From Williamsia soli (GTDB lineage: Bacteria > Actinomycetota > Actinomycetes > Mycobacteriales > Mycobacteriaceae), in the NCBI RefSeq assembly GCF_017377795.1, contig NZ_JAFRDR010000002.1, forward strand, positions 186,001 through 250,000: a DNA stretch of 64,000 bases. Reading direction: 5' to 3'. A program made the translations under genes and the position numbers. Positions 41,481-49,555 of the stretch are shown piece by piece (the stretch's first letter is position 1; each line of letters starts with the position of its first letter). The notes under the pieces are model-generated. The model made no database searches, had not been told where the DNA came from, and saw only the letters and a list, made by a program, of their open reading frames with translations.

Positions 41481-43085
41481 ATGACAGTCGCTACAGACTC
41501 GACCAGCGAGGTCCTCCTCGAACCGATGCGCTCGAGTCGAAATACCTGGAACACGCAGGTACGACGACACGCTCTGATGACACCAGATGAGATTGCTGTC
41601 AAATATCTCGGCGTCGCAACCACCTGGCGTGACCTCGACGACCGATCGCACCGCTTCGCCGCAGCTTTGCAACATCGCGGCGTCCGTTTCGGTGACCGTG
41701 TCTTGATCGCGCTACTCAATCGAACCGAGTACGTCGAGGCGGTGCTCGGAGCGAATCTGATCGGTGCGATCCCGGTCCCTGTGAATATCCGCATGAGCCC
41801 GGCCGAGGTGGGCTACCTGGTTCAGGACAGCGGCGCCAGGATCATTCTCACCGAACGACTTCTTGCACCACTGGCAGATGCGGTGCGAGCGTCCACCGGC
41901 ACCATCGACACCACCATCGTGGTAGACGCCGCCGACAGCGCCGATCACGTCGACTACGAGACGTGCCTCGCGCAGGACCCCGCGGAGCCGGCAGAAGTCG
42001 ACATTCCTGAAGACACCGTGGCCCTCATCATGTACACCTCGGGTACCACCGGAAAACCCAAGGGCGCCATGCTGACCCACGCCAACCTGCAATCGCAGGC
42101 GATGACCACGATCAACGCATCTGCTGGCCAACCGGGTGACATTGCCTCGGTCGTGCCTCCGATTTTCCATATCGCGGGCATCGCCGCCTTCGCCCCGGTC
42201 TTCTATCGCGGCATCCGGGCGGTCATCCATCCACTCGGCGCGTTCGATCCGGAGGACATGCTCGACACCTTGGAGCGTGAAGGCACGACATCAGTGTTCA
42301 TGGTGCCTGCCCAGTGGCAGGCGGTCTGCGCTGCCCAACGGGCCAAGCCCCGCCACCTGAAGCTGCGCACAATCAGCTGGGGAGCGGCGCCGGCCCCCGA
42401 CACCGTGCTCAGGGAGATGAACGAACTGTTCCCCGATGCACTCAACATGACGGCCTTCGGGCAAACCGAGATGTCGCCGGTGACAACCCTTCTCGAAGGG
42501 CAGGACGCCATCCGGAAGATCGGGTCGATCGGCAAGGTGGTGCCCGCGGTGACCGCCCGTATCGTCGATCCTCTGATGGAGGACGTCAAGCCCGGCGAGG
42601 TCGGCGAAATCGTGTATCGCGGGCCCAATCTGATGAAAGGCTACTGGCGGAATCCGCAGGCGACGGCAGATGCGTTCCGAGGCGGCTGGTTCCATTCCGG
42701 CGATCTGGTTCGGCAAGACGACGAGGGTTTTCTCTATGTGGTCGATAGGGCCAAAGACATGATCATCTCCGGCGGAGAGAACATCTACTGCGCCGAGGTC
42801 GAGAACGTGCTGTACAGCCATCCCGCCATCGCCGAAGCCGCCATCATCGGCCGGGCGCATCCGAAGTGGGGTGAAGTGCCGGTCGCGGTGGTCGTTTTGG
42901 CCGAGGGCACCGACTCGCTCACCCTCGGCGACCTGGGACCTCACCTCGACGAGAACTTGGCGCGCTTCAAACACCCCAAGGACCTGATCGTCGTCGACGA
43001 ATTGCCACGCAATCCCGGTGGCAAGGTCGTCAAACCCAAACTCCGCGATGCGTACGGCAGCAAGGACGCCGGTCTGACTCATTGA
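41481..43085 (+). CDS. fadD5: Acyl-CoA ligase FadD5
   Basis: 534 residues with adenylase motifs MYTSGTTGKPKGAMLTHAN, AFGQTEMSP, FHSGDLVRQDDEGFL, ISGGENIYCAEVEN and PRNPGGKVVKPKL. The opening RNTWNTQVRRHALMTPDE and the blocks SWGAAPAPD and FMVPAQWQAVC match mycobacterial FadD5 closely in my memory of that protein. FadD5 activates fatty acids, in mycobacteria linked to the mce1 locus and recycling of cell-wall mycolates. Here there is no mce gene in the window. It stands 143 bp downstream of the RPH-like gene, so it may be separately transcribed. Confidence 0.85.
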   Translation: MTVATDSTSEVLLEPMRSSRNTWNTQVRRHALMTPDEIAVKYLGVATTWRDLDDRSHRFAAALQHRGVRFGDRVLIALLNRTEYVEAVLGANLIGAIPVPVNIRMSPAEVGYLVQDSGARIILTERLLAPLADAVRASTGTIDTTIVVDAADSADHVDYETCLAQDPAEPAEVDIPEDTVALIMYTSGTTGKPKGAMLTHANLQSQAMTTINASAGQPGDIASVVPPIFHIAGIAAFAPVFYRGIRAVIHPLGAFDPEDMLDTLEREGTTSVFMVPAQWQAVCAAQRAKPRHLKLRTISWGAAPAPDTVLREMNELFPDALNMTAFGQTEMSPVTTLLEGQDAIRKIGSIGKVVPAVTARIVDPLMEDVKPGEVGEIVYRGPNLMKGYWRNPQATADAFRGGWFHSGDLVRQDDEGFLYVVDRAKDMIISGGENIYCAEVENVLYSHPAIAEAAIIGRAHPKWGEVPVAVVVLAEGTDSLTLGDLGPHLDENLARFKHPKDLIVVDELPRNPGGKVVKPKLRDAYGSKDAGLTH

Positions 43086-43165
43086 TTCCGAGTTGACGGC
43101 GACGACGTTCACAGCCAAGTTGGTGCCGCGACGGGAATGAATGCAATATCTCGGTGGGGGAGCAG

Positions 43166-43594
43166 ATGGAATCAGCTGCACTGGTGGCGCGTGTCGCCGC
43201 ACGCATCGCAACCGTCACGGGCGGGCGCGGCATGCGGGCAATTGCCCGATTCAACAAGTATGTGACAAACCGCGTGACTCATGTCTGGGCGAAGCGAGTG
43301 CCGCACATGGCCGTGATCGAGCACCTCGGACGCAGAAGCGGGCGGTCATACGAGACGCCCGTGATGGTGTTTGTATCGGAGTCGACAGTCTCGATCGTTC
43401 TCAATTACGGGACCGCGTCGGACTGGGTTCGTAATGTGGTGGCTGCCGGTCATGCGGAGGTCGTGCATCGCAATCGTCGTTTCCGCCTCGACGAACCCCG
43501 ACTCGTCCCGGCGTCCCAATCACAGGTACCGCTACGCACCGAGGACACGTCGGCCAAACAGGTGCTCACCGCCGTACTGAGACCGGAGAGCTGA
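43166..43594 (+). CDS. Nitroreductase-type deazaflavin (F420)-dependent protein
   Basis: 142 residues of the DDN/F420H2-dependent split-barrel family: RFNKYVTNRVTHVWAKRVPHMAVIEHLGRRSGRSYETPVM, then SIVLNYGTASDWVRNVVAAGHAEVVHR, the usual conserved order. It should use F420H2 to reduce nitro or quinone compounds at the membrane. ATG 43166 is chosen because a GGGGGAG ribosome site lies 5 bp before it; a GTG at 43154 would overlap the site. Confidence 0.85.
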   Translation: MESAALVARVAARIATVTGGRGMRAIARFNKYVTNRVTHVWAKRVPHMAVIEHLGRRSGRSYETPVMVFVSESTVSIVLNYGTASDWVRNVVAAGHAEVVHRNRRFRLDEPRLVPASQSQVPLRTEDTSAKQVLTAVLRPES

Positions 43595-43661
43595 CCTGCA
43601 CTTCGGCGTGCAGACTGTGGGTGTGGGGTTGGCAGCGACGGTGTTCGGGTATGAAGCAGTC

Positions 43662-43823
43662 ATGACCGACAAAAAGACCGACCCCCATACCGAAGACGCC
43701 GGCACCGGACCGGAGGGCGCGAACTCCGACGTACAGTCTGATCCCGCCGAAGGAGAGACGTCCGGCGACTGGTCCGGCGAAGGTGGGGCCACCCAGGAGG
43801 GCCCCGCCACCGACAACGACTGA
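43662..43823 (+). CDS. Small acidic low-complexity protein (53 residues)
   Basis: A 53-residue protein with a large excess of Asp/Glu over Lys, starting MTDKKTDPHTEDAG and ending SGEGGATQEGPATDND. The motif D-W-S-x-E-G-G-A-T-x-x-G-P-A-T recurs in short unannotated actinobacterial proteins that I recall only in general terms. It is likely disordered, with no cysteine, signal or membrane span. It lies between the DDN-like and DUF5996 genes on the same strand. The start ATG 43662 has no clear ribosome site; an upstream frame extends to 43608. Confidence 0.55.
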   Translation: MTDKKTDPHTEDAGTGPEGANSDVQSDPAEGETSGDWSGEGGATQEGPATDND

Positions 43824-43894
43824 TCGCAAGCAGCACAGCGCTGCAGACGGCTGATGTAGGTGCGGGTCGAGCAGACGTCGGGGATCATGGGTCC

Positions 43895-44782
43895 ATGGAA
43901 ACAAAACACGACGCTTGGCCTGCACTTCCGTTGGACTCGTGGGTCGGCACCAGGGATACGCTGCAGCTGTGGACCCAGATCGTGGGGAAGACGCGCATGG
44001 CTTTGGGCCCGCAGATCAATCATTGGTGGGGCGTCCCGCTGTATGTCGACGCACGAGGACTCACCACCTCCCTGATGCTCGCCGGGAGCCGCGGACTCGA
44101 AATCCGCTTCGACTTCGTGGAGCACGAGCTACTGATCCTCGTCACCGACGGCGGTATCCGCCGAATGAAGCTCGAACCGCGAACAGTTGCTGACTTTCAC
44201 GCCGAGTACACCGGCCACCTGACTGATCTCGGATTCGACATCACACTGGTCGGAACCCCGGTCGAACTGCCCGATGCCACCCCGTTCGCCGAAGACACGA
44301 GACACGCATCGTACGACGCAGACGCCGTTTCTCGCTTCTGGCGGTCGCTCGTCTCGGCGCACGGTGTCTTCGCGAGGTTCCGTGGTGAGTTTCGCGGAAA
44401 ATCGTCACCCGTCCATTTCTTCTGGGGCGCTTTCGATCTGGCCGTCACACGGTTCTCAGGACGGCCGGCACCCCAGCATCCCGGTGGCGTACCGAACTGC
44501 CCCGACTGGGTGATGCACGAGGCCTACAGCGACGAGGTCTCCAGCGCAGGCTATTGGCCCGGTGGCGCCCAAGAAGGCGTCTTCTACGCCTATGCGTACC
44601 CCCATCCCAGTGGATACGACACCCATCCTGCCGTCGAGGCACCCGCGCACTGGGACTCCACGCTAGGGGAGTACGTGCTGCCCTATCATCTGGTGCGACA
44701 AGCGGCGGATCCTGACGCCATGGTGCTGGCGTTCCTGGAACAGACCCACCGCGCGGCGGTGGAGACGGCAGGCTGGACCTGA
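43895..44782 (+). CDS. DUF5996 family protein
   Basis: 295 residues of a conserved family with unknown function: WPALPLDSWVGTRDTLQLWTQIVGK near the N-terminus, INHWWGVPLYVDARGLTTS, then FRGKSSPVHFFWGAFDLAVTRFSGR and EAYSDEVSSAGYWPGG. All these Trp/His-rich blocks are typical of DUF5996. It is soluble and without a signal peptide. It is convergent with the AFG1/ZapE-type ATPase gene. No function can be inferred from neighbours. Confidence 0.88.
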   Translation: METKHDAWPALPLDSWVGTRDTLQLWTQIVGKTRMALGPQINHWWGVPLYVDARGLTTSLMLAGSRGLEIRFDFVEHELLILVTDGGIRRMKLEPRTVADFHAEYTGHLTDLGFDITLVGTPVELPDATPFAEDTRHASYDADAVSRFWRSLVSAHGVFARFRGEFRGKSSPVHFFWGAFDLAVTRFSGRPAPQHPGGVPNCPDWVMHEAYSDEVSSAGYWPGGAQEGVFYAYAYPHPSGYDTHPAVEAPAHWDSTLGEYVLPYHLVRQAADPDAMVLAFLEQTHRAAVETAGWT

Positions 44783-44812
44783 TCGCGGCTGGTCACCGGT
44801 GATCCGGGGCGT

Positions 44813-45829
44813 TCAGACCGTTTGCTTGTGAAGCAAGTGCATGCGGCTGGCCATGCGACACGCATCTGGGCGGTGCACAGCGCATTCGAGGAACGTCGTC
44901 AGTTCGTAGGGCGATACAAAGTGGACGCGGACGTCGGCGTCGACAAGTACGTCGACGAGATTGATAAACCGTTGCTGAGCCTCGGGATTGGTGTTTTCAA
45001 GCAGGGGAATGTCTATGACTGTCCAGGTGGAGAAGGTGCGGGCCCATTCCAGGTATTCAATTGTCGAAGTGGGGGAGTTGCAGATCTGGGCGAACGTAGC
45101 CCACAAGTGATCGGCGCCTGCTGCGAGAATCGGGAAACGGCGACCGCGAACAGTGACAGTCGCTTCCTCGCCGCAATCGGGGAGCACGGCCGACGTGCTG
45201 GTCGTCCAGGTTCCGGACGCGAAGCCGGATGAGTGGTCTGTCCGGCGTGAGCGGTAGTCGACAGGACCCTCGAGATGGAACAAGTCCATGTTGGTCTTGA
45301 TCACATCGATCCCGCGGTCAAAGGTGTGGTGCCAGATCGGGTTGGGCAACAGATCGTCGGGGGCATAGTTGGAAGTCGCGAGCACCGACACCCCGTGGCT
45401 GAAAGCGTGATCGAGCAACCGCGTCAGCAAACGTGCGTCGCCGGAGTCGTGGACGTGCAGCTCGTCGAAAAACAGCAACCTTCCGACACCCGTTACCGCC
45501 TCGATGGCCCGATCCATCGCTTCTGGCTCGGCCCGATGGTCGTGGATGCCACGATGCAGCTCGTCGAAGAAGCCGTGGAAGTGAACGCGAGTCTTCCGGT
45601 CCGTCGACAGTGCTGAATAGAAGGCATCGGCCAGCCAGGACTTACCCCGACCGGCCTCGCCGTAGATGTAGAGTCCGCGAGGTCTCGAACGCCGCCTTGG
45701 CTTTTCGTTCAGGTCTGCCGCGAAGTCGGCTAGTCGGTCGAGCAGTCGGCGCTGGGCGAGATCCAAGGAGATGCCCGCCCGAGCCGCCGATGCATCAACC
45801 GTCGCAACAAGCTGTCGCCTCGAGTGCAC
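44813..45829 (-). CDS. zapE: AFG1/ZapE family AAA ATPase
   Basis: 338 residues. Walker A is G57-E-A-G-R-G-K-S64, Walker B LLFFDELHV near 116-124, and sensor-1 LATSN follows, as in AFG1-like ATPases. In proteobacteria ZapE influences the division ring; mitochondrial AFG1 helps remove misfolded inner-membrane proteins; the actinobacterial role is not well known. It begins with GTG 45829. The protein lies downstream of a DHFR-like gene on the same strand with a 94-bp gap. Confidence 0.88.
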   Translation of the reverse strand: MHSRRQLVATVDASAARAGISLDLAQRRLLDRLADFAADLNEKPRRRSRPRGLYIYGEAGRGKSWLADAFYSALSTDRKTRVHFHGFFDELHRGIHDHRAEPEAMDRAIEAVTGVGRLLFFDELHVHDSGDARLLTRLLDHAFSHGVSVLATSNYAPDDLLPNPIWHHTFDRGIDVIKTNMDLFHLEGPVDYRSRRTDHSSGFASGTWTTSTSAVLPDCGEEATVTVRGRRFPILAAGADHLWATFAQICNSPTSTIEYLEWARTFSTWTVIDIPLLENTNPEAQQRFINLVDVLVDADVRVHFVSPYELTTFLECAVHRPDACRMASRMHLLHKQTV

Positions 45830-45923
45830 CCAGGCAGCATCCCACGTCGGTTCACTGCGCTGGTTGAGGAGTCACCTCGAGCTTGTCGGTCCGTTCTCGT
45901 GGCGCGAGAAATCATGCCTTGGT

Positions 45924-46487
45924 CTAAGTCTTCGCGGCGTAGCGGAGGAGGACCGCGCCCGACGGAAATGTACGGTTCTCCACCAGCTTCAGCGTGATCC
46001 ACTTGTCCAACGTCGGAAAGAACGGCGTGCCCCCGCCGATCGCGGCCGGGGTCACCACCACGTGGAACTCGTCTACAAGGCCGGCCCGGACCAAGGGCGC
46101 GGCGAGTGTGGCGCCCGCGACCTCGATCACGCCGTCGGTCTCCGCTTTGAGTCTCGCGGCGACCTCAACGACGTCCCCGCGCTCGAGTCGGGAGTTCCAG
46201 CCGACCGAGTCGAGAGTCTTGGAGAACACGATCTTCGGCATCGCCCGCCATAACGGGGCGTACTCCGCCTCCACCGGCGTCACGTCTTCGGCTTGATCTG
46301 CGGTCGGCCAGTGGGCGGCCATGAGCTCGTACAACTTGCGCCCGTACATCGATACCGCAGTGTCGCGGACCTGTTCGTTCCAGTATCGGTGCAGTTCCGG
46401 GTCCGGATCGCTCCATCCGATGTCACCGCTCGCGTCCGCGATGTAGCCGTCCACCGAGACATTCATGCCGTATGTAAGTTTGCCCAT
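45924..46487 (-). CDS. Dihydrofolate-reductase-like (RibD C-terminal) family protein
   Basis: 187 residues, starting MGKLTYGMNVSVDGYIADA, with MYGRKLYELMAAHWP, PKIVFSKTLDSVGWNSRL and GTPFFPTLDKWITLKL. This is the DHFR-like fold with NADPH-binding glycines in GGGTPFF. ATG 46487 is the family start; the longer frame to 46520 adds residues not typical of it. It is a second copy of the general family at 31296, but only distantly similar. The substrate is unknown. Confidence 0.87.
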   Translation of the reverse strand: MGKLTYGMNVSVDGYIADASGDIGWSDPDPELHRYWNEQVRDTAVSMYGRKLYELMAAHWPTADQAEDVTPVEAEYAPLWRAMPKIVFSKTLDSVGWNSRLERGDVVEVAARLKAETDGVIEVAGATLAAPLVRAGLVDEFHVVVTPAAIGGGTPFFPTLDKWITLKLVENRTFPSGAVLLRYAAKT

Positions 46488-46583
46488 GCGGGTTAGACCG
46501 ACACGGGCATGAGAACTCATCGCTCGCCATCGAAAAGACGATTGCGAGGGCCTGAGACAGCTGTGTCGTCACTTAGCCATCGC

Positions 46584-47402
46584 TCACGGTCTCAGCGCGC
46601 CCAAGTCGACCTGCCGCCGCGCATTCGAGATGGCGGTGACAGTGCAGCTGCCGACGTATCCGTCTCGGTCGAACATGGTTGCCGTGCCGACCGAGATGCC
46701 GGCGTGCGAGCGTTGATTGTCTGCTCGCAGCCCCAACCCCGTACCACGAGGGAGACGAATCAACGCGAGGGTGGTGTCGATGTTGATGAAACCGGCCCCA
46801 GCTGACCCCCAATGACACACCAGACTCGTTGTCTCGGCCATCACCGCGGCGCGCACGAACGGCGACATCGCCTCGCCGGCTACCAGAGGCGGGAAGTTCT
46901 GCCATGCGGTTTTGCGGTGCGCGTTCTGGTGAGCGGCGAAGTCGCCGCTCCAACCTCCGTCTGTGCTGCTGAACAGGGGCGGAGACGGTTCATCAACGCA
47001 GTCGGGGGGAGTGGGTAGCGGCTCGTGATCGTGCCAAAGCTCGCCTGGCGGTTCGGTGCCGGCAGCTGCGAACACTGCGCTCGCCCGGGCCGTGGTGTCC
47101 GACTCGGTGCCGATCCTGGCCTCCAAGACCTCGATCCGCGGCCCTCGACGCACCACGGTCGCCGTCGTGGAGATGCCGTCGAGTCCGAACGGGGCACACA
47201 GGTCCACCGTAAGGCGGACCGGCACGAAGTCCTGCGACTCTGCCGCATGTTCGATCGCCCGGGCGAGCACGCCGCACACCGCATATCCGCCGACCTGCCG
47301 GTTCGACCAAGGGCTGACCGCGAGTGCTTGCGGTACCAGAATTCCGTCGGCGTCGCTCACGAAAAAGGGGCGTACCGCCGAGGTTGACGCAGATTCAGTC
47401 AC
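46584..47402 (-). CDS. Thioesterase family protein (double hotdog, TesB/PaaI-like)
   Basis: 272 residues of the actinobacterial acyl-CoA thioesterase type with two hotdog modules: the N-terminal part with PQALAVSPWSNRQVGGYAVCGVLARAIE and RLTVDLCAPFGLDGISTTATVVRRG, the C-terminal part with FINIDTTLALIRLPRGTGLGLRADNQRSHAGISVGTATMFD. It should hydrolyse acyl-CoA or CoA-ester intermediates. GTG 47402 is the start. The TACCnGCTAGCnGGTA palindrome lies 76 bp upstream, shared with the divergent 187-residue paralogue gene. Confidence 0.82.
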   Translation of the reverse strand: MTESASTSAVRPFFVSDADGILVPQALAVSPWSNRQVGGYAVCGVLARAIEHAAESQDFVPVRLTVDLCAPFGLDGISTTATVVRRGPRIEVLEARIGTESDTTARASAVFAAAGTEPPGELWHDHEPLPTPPDCVDEPSPPLFSSTDGGWSGDFAAHQNAHRKTAWQNFPPLVAGEAMSPFVRAAVMAETTSLVCHWGSAGAGFINIDTTLALIRLPRGTGLGLRADNQRSHAGISVGTATMFDRDGYVGSCTVTAISNARRQVDLGALRP

Positions 47403-47477
47403 GCAAGGAGTGAAACACGTTCGACGCCGATGTTGGTCCGCGGCCCGGTCTCCAGATTCGATGTCAACGGGATCAGA

Positions 47478-47493
47478 TACCCGCTAGCCGGTA
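47478..47493. promoter_or_regulatory. Palindromic operator TACCnGCTAGCnGGTA, copy 1
   Basis: 16-bp dyad TACCCGCTAGCCGGTA between the thioesterase gene (minus) and paralogue 1 (plus, 115 bp downstream of the dyad). The same site occurs at 56307 before paralogue 2. The 7-2-7 layout resembles NarL/LuxR-type binding sites, so the LAL regulator at 53372 is a candidate to bind both. Confidence 0.6.
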
Positions 47494-47565
47494 GGCAGCA
47501 AGTACGGGAACCGTCAATGACAGTCATGCGGCGATTGCGCGAAACTTCCTCTTGTAAAACAGATT

Positions 47566-47586
47566 CCGCCCCGACAGCCGGGGCGG
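47566..47586 (+). other. Leader hairpin before paralogue 1
   Basis: CCGCCCCG and CGGGGCGG form a perfect 8-bp stem with the loop ACAGC, 21 bp before ATG 47608. It precedes the ribosome site AAAGGAACATCCCC. It could act in attenuation or mRNA stability. Paralogue 2 has no equivalent hairpin, so the two copies may be controlled differently after transcription starts. Confidence 0.4.
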
Positions 47587-47607
47587 CCAAATCAAAGGAA
47601 CATCCCC

Positions 47608-48171
47608 ATGACTGCAATTCCGCGCCCCGATCTGCAACTCTCGCATGCAGTGGTCACCGCCGATGTGACCGCCCCGTTGGAGTACGTCGATATCGAGCAG
47701 TGGCTCAAGACCCTGCCCACGCACGAGTACCAGCGTTGTGCGCCAGGCGATCACAAGGCCGCCGGATACACCGTTGACGATGATGGAACCCCGATGTCGA
47801 TCAACGTCGAGATGATCGGCACCGGTCTGGTCATCCAGCAGTACCGTTTCGAGGTCGCCAGCAAGCACTACTGCAAAATGGTCTCGATCTCCGATGTTTT
47901 CAGTGCCGCGGGGTGGACTACGACGCAGGTCATCTGGGAGCTGGGCATCGAGCAGCTCGAGGGCGATCAGCTCCGCTATGTCAACACGGTGACCTCGCAT
48001 CCGACCGAGGAGTTCCTGGAGTTCATCACAGCCAGCGGCCAGTCTTTCGAAGAGGCCGCCGCCACTCGCCAGCACGCCTCCGGCACTCACTGCGAACTCG
48101 AGACCCCCCACTACGCGCAGAGCATCGCCAATTACGCGAAGGCCCGGGCCGCCGAAGCCTCGGCTGCCTGA
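47608..48171 (+). CDS. 187-residue protein of unknown function, paralogue 1
   Basis: Soluble protein with residues PLEYVDIEQWLKTLPTHEYQR and VEMIGTGLVIQQYRFEVASKHYC; the order of strands and the His-rich end (HCELETPHYAQSIANYA) weakly recall SRPBCC-type proteins, but I do not recognise the family firmly. It is ~94% identical to the protein at 56477 (12 substitutions in 187). It has a ribosome site AAAGGAACA and an operator-like palindrome 115 bp upstream. A UBP-type zinc-finger gene follows after 46 bp. Its function is unknown. Confidence 0.85.
   Translation: MTAIPRPDLQLSHAVVTADVTAPLEYVDIEQWLKTLPTHEYQRCAPGDHKAAGYTVDDDGTPMSINVEMIGTGLVIQQYRFEVASKHYCKMVSISDVFSAAGWTTTQVIWELGIEQLEGDQLRYVNTVTSHPTEEFLEFITASGQSFEEAAATRQHASGTHCELETPHYAQSIANYAKARAAEASAA
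47698..47858 (+). repeat. 161-bp segment identical to 56567-56727
   Basis: Every base agrees, including synonymous codon positions, between the two paralogue genes. A second identical block (109 bp, 47921-48029 and 56790-56898) follows after a divergent 62-bp stretch. This mosaic suggests gene conversion or very recent recombination between the copies. Confidence 0.85.
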
Positions 48172-48217
48172 CGCCGCGCCAACCGCAATCTACGGTTGCA
48201 AGAGAACAGGTTTGCAC

Positions 48218-48592
48218 ATGAACGACCAACCAATCGATATAACGATCCCGCCAAGCGGTCCTGGCTGCGCCGACTGCGAGGCAACAGGGCCGTGGTGGCT
48301 TCATCTGAGGCGCTGTGTCAAATGCGGCCACATCGGGTGCTGTGACGACTCACTGAACCGCCACGCCAGCAGCCACGCCGCCACAACCGGCCACACCATC
48401 ATTCAAAGCTACGAGCCCGGCGAAGACTGGTTCTACAACTTCACCAACGGCGAGATGTTTGCCGGCCCGGCCCTTGCCGCGCCAACAGCCCACCCACCCG
48501 CACAGGGAGTTCCCGGCCCCCAAGCACGGGTGCCGGGGGACTGGAACGACCAGCTTCAGACCTTGCAGCTGCGTCGGCGCGCACGGGGCTGA
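48218..48592 (+). CDS. UBP-type zinc-finger protein
   Basis: 124 residues. It has the ZnF-UBP signature: C17, C20 (GCADCEATG), C33, C36 (RCVKCGHIGC), C41/C42, H49, H53 and H59 (NRHASSHAATTGHT), followed by ESYEPGEDW-like IIQSYEPGEDWFY. Such small actinobacterial proteins bind zinc; eukaryotic relatives bind ubiquitin C-termini, while the bacterial role is unknown. ATG 48218 is chosen over a TTG at 48212. The last ~10 residues are encoded by sequence that, in another frame, is a MerR remnant, so the C-terminus may be secondary. Confidence 0.85.
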   Translation: MNDQPIDITIPPSGPGCADCEATGPWWLHLRRCVKCGHIGCCDDSLNRHASSHAATTGHTIIQSYEPGEDWFYNFTNGEMFAGPALAAPTAHPPAQGVPGPQARVPGDWNDQLQTLQLRRRARG

Positions 48593-48639
48593 GCGTTGAC
48601 ACTATCCGCTACCACGAGCGCGAGGTCTTGATTCGGTGA
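48562..48639 (+). pseudogene. Fragment of a MerR regulator N-terminus
   Basis: In the frame ending with TGA 48637-48639 the codons read LAAASARTGLSVDTIRYHERE, then VLIR, which is the HTH start of MerR proteins (ARTGLSVDTIRYYERE is typical). It overlaps the end of the UBP gene in a different frame and stops after ~25 residues. It is not related at sequence level to the nearby intact MerR gene at 51006. This is the debris of a deleted regulator. Confidence 0.7.
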
Positions 48640-48966
48640 CGAACCACGGCATCGGTACACAGTTTCGAGAAGCCAAGACATGACTGCTGTTCAACGAGAT
48701 AAACGGCGTTGCTGGCGCAAGCGCGACAGCGCGCGGAAGTTGACAGCACTGAAAAGCGTTGGTGCAACGAACTTTTCCTATCTCGGCGGAAATCAACGAG
48801 CGCATTTCAGGCGTGCCTATTTGCTCTAGCGTAGAGTCTGCTCTCTTGGGTCCGCGATTACTAGGGTCATCGCCGTATTGCTGGAATCTGGACGGGAGAA
48901 TCCTTCCTTTAACCGGCCGTTAGTGTGATGCTGAACATGTCCACCACCTCAAACAGGAGATTCGAC
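48640..48966. other. Non-coding stretch after the MerR fragment
   Basis: This 327-bp region continues the damaged segment and then leads into the monooxygenase gene. A minus-strand frame across 48602-48805 is not family-like. The 3' part is AT-richer and contains AACCGGCCGTT, a near-dyad 70 bp before the next start, which could belong to its promoter. I see nothing else. Confidence 0.5.
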
Positions 48967-49263
48967 ATGGCTAACAAAGCGCTGCTGGTTCGACTTGAAG
49001 CCAAACCCGGCAAGGAAAGCGCAGTGGAAGATTTTCTCCGATCAGCACTGCCACTCGTCGAACAGGAGCCCGGGACGAAGCCTTGGTTTGCGGTGCGGTT
49101 CGGTCCCTCGACGTACGGCATCATCGACGCGTTCCCCGACGACGACGCCCGTGATACTCACCTCAACGGGCCGGTTGGCAAGGCCCTGGGCGAACGGGCC
49201 GAAGAACTCTTCGCTACACCACCCGAAATTAGCTACCTCGATGTGCTTGCCAACAAGCTCTGA
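48967..49263 (+). CDS. Antibiotic biosynthesis monooxygenase (ABM)-fold protein
   Basis: 98 residues, ferredoxin-like ABM fold: ALLVRLEAKPGKESAVEDFL, then LVEQEPGTKPWFAVRFGPSTYGIIDAFPDDDARDTHL and SYLDVLANKL. It may be a small monooxygenase or a dimeric quinone-like binder. ATG 48967 has the ribosome site AACAGGAGAT. The 292 bp after it up to the convergent membrane-protein gene contain no convincing gene; a plus-strand frame (49285-49497) has no family signal. Confidence 0.85.
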   Translation: MANKALLVRLEAKPGKESAVEDFLRSALPLVEQEPGTKPWFAVRFGPSTYGIIDAFPDDDARDTHLNGPVGKALGERAEELFATPPEISYLDVLANKL

Positions 49264-49555
49264 CGCAGGCGGGCCGGACGCGGCTTGCCCTCACGTTCAA
49301 TAGGGTTTGAGGTTTCTCTGGATCTGGTCTGTACGATATCGGTTGTGCAACAACAGTTTTTCATTGGTGACGGTTCAGGATCCGACGCATCGACTGGTCG
49401 GTCCTGGCCGGTAACCTCGGCCGACACAAGGTGTATGGCGACATCTCGACGGCGCGGTGTCTGCGTGGTCGACGGGCACGATAGGTGCGACAAGTAGGTT
49501 ACAGCCGATGGCGTCCTCGGCGCGCACTGCACTGCCGGGGCTGCCAATCAGGCTT

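Noticed and set aside
48602-48805. A 67-residue frame on the minus strand next to the MerR fragment
   Set aside because: It runs antisense across the MerR relic, lacks a ribosome site and resembles no family.
49285-49497. A 70-residue frame between the monooxygenase-fold gene and the membrane-protein gene
   Set aside because: It has no ribosome site and no conserved pattern, and it lies between convergent gene ends.
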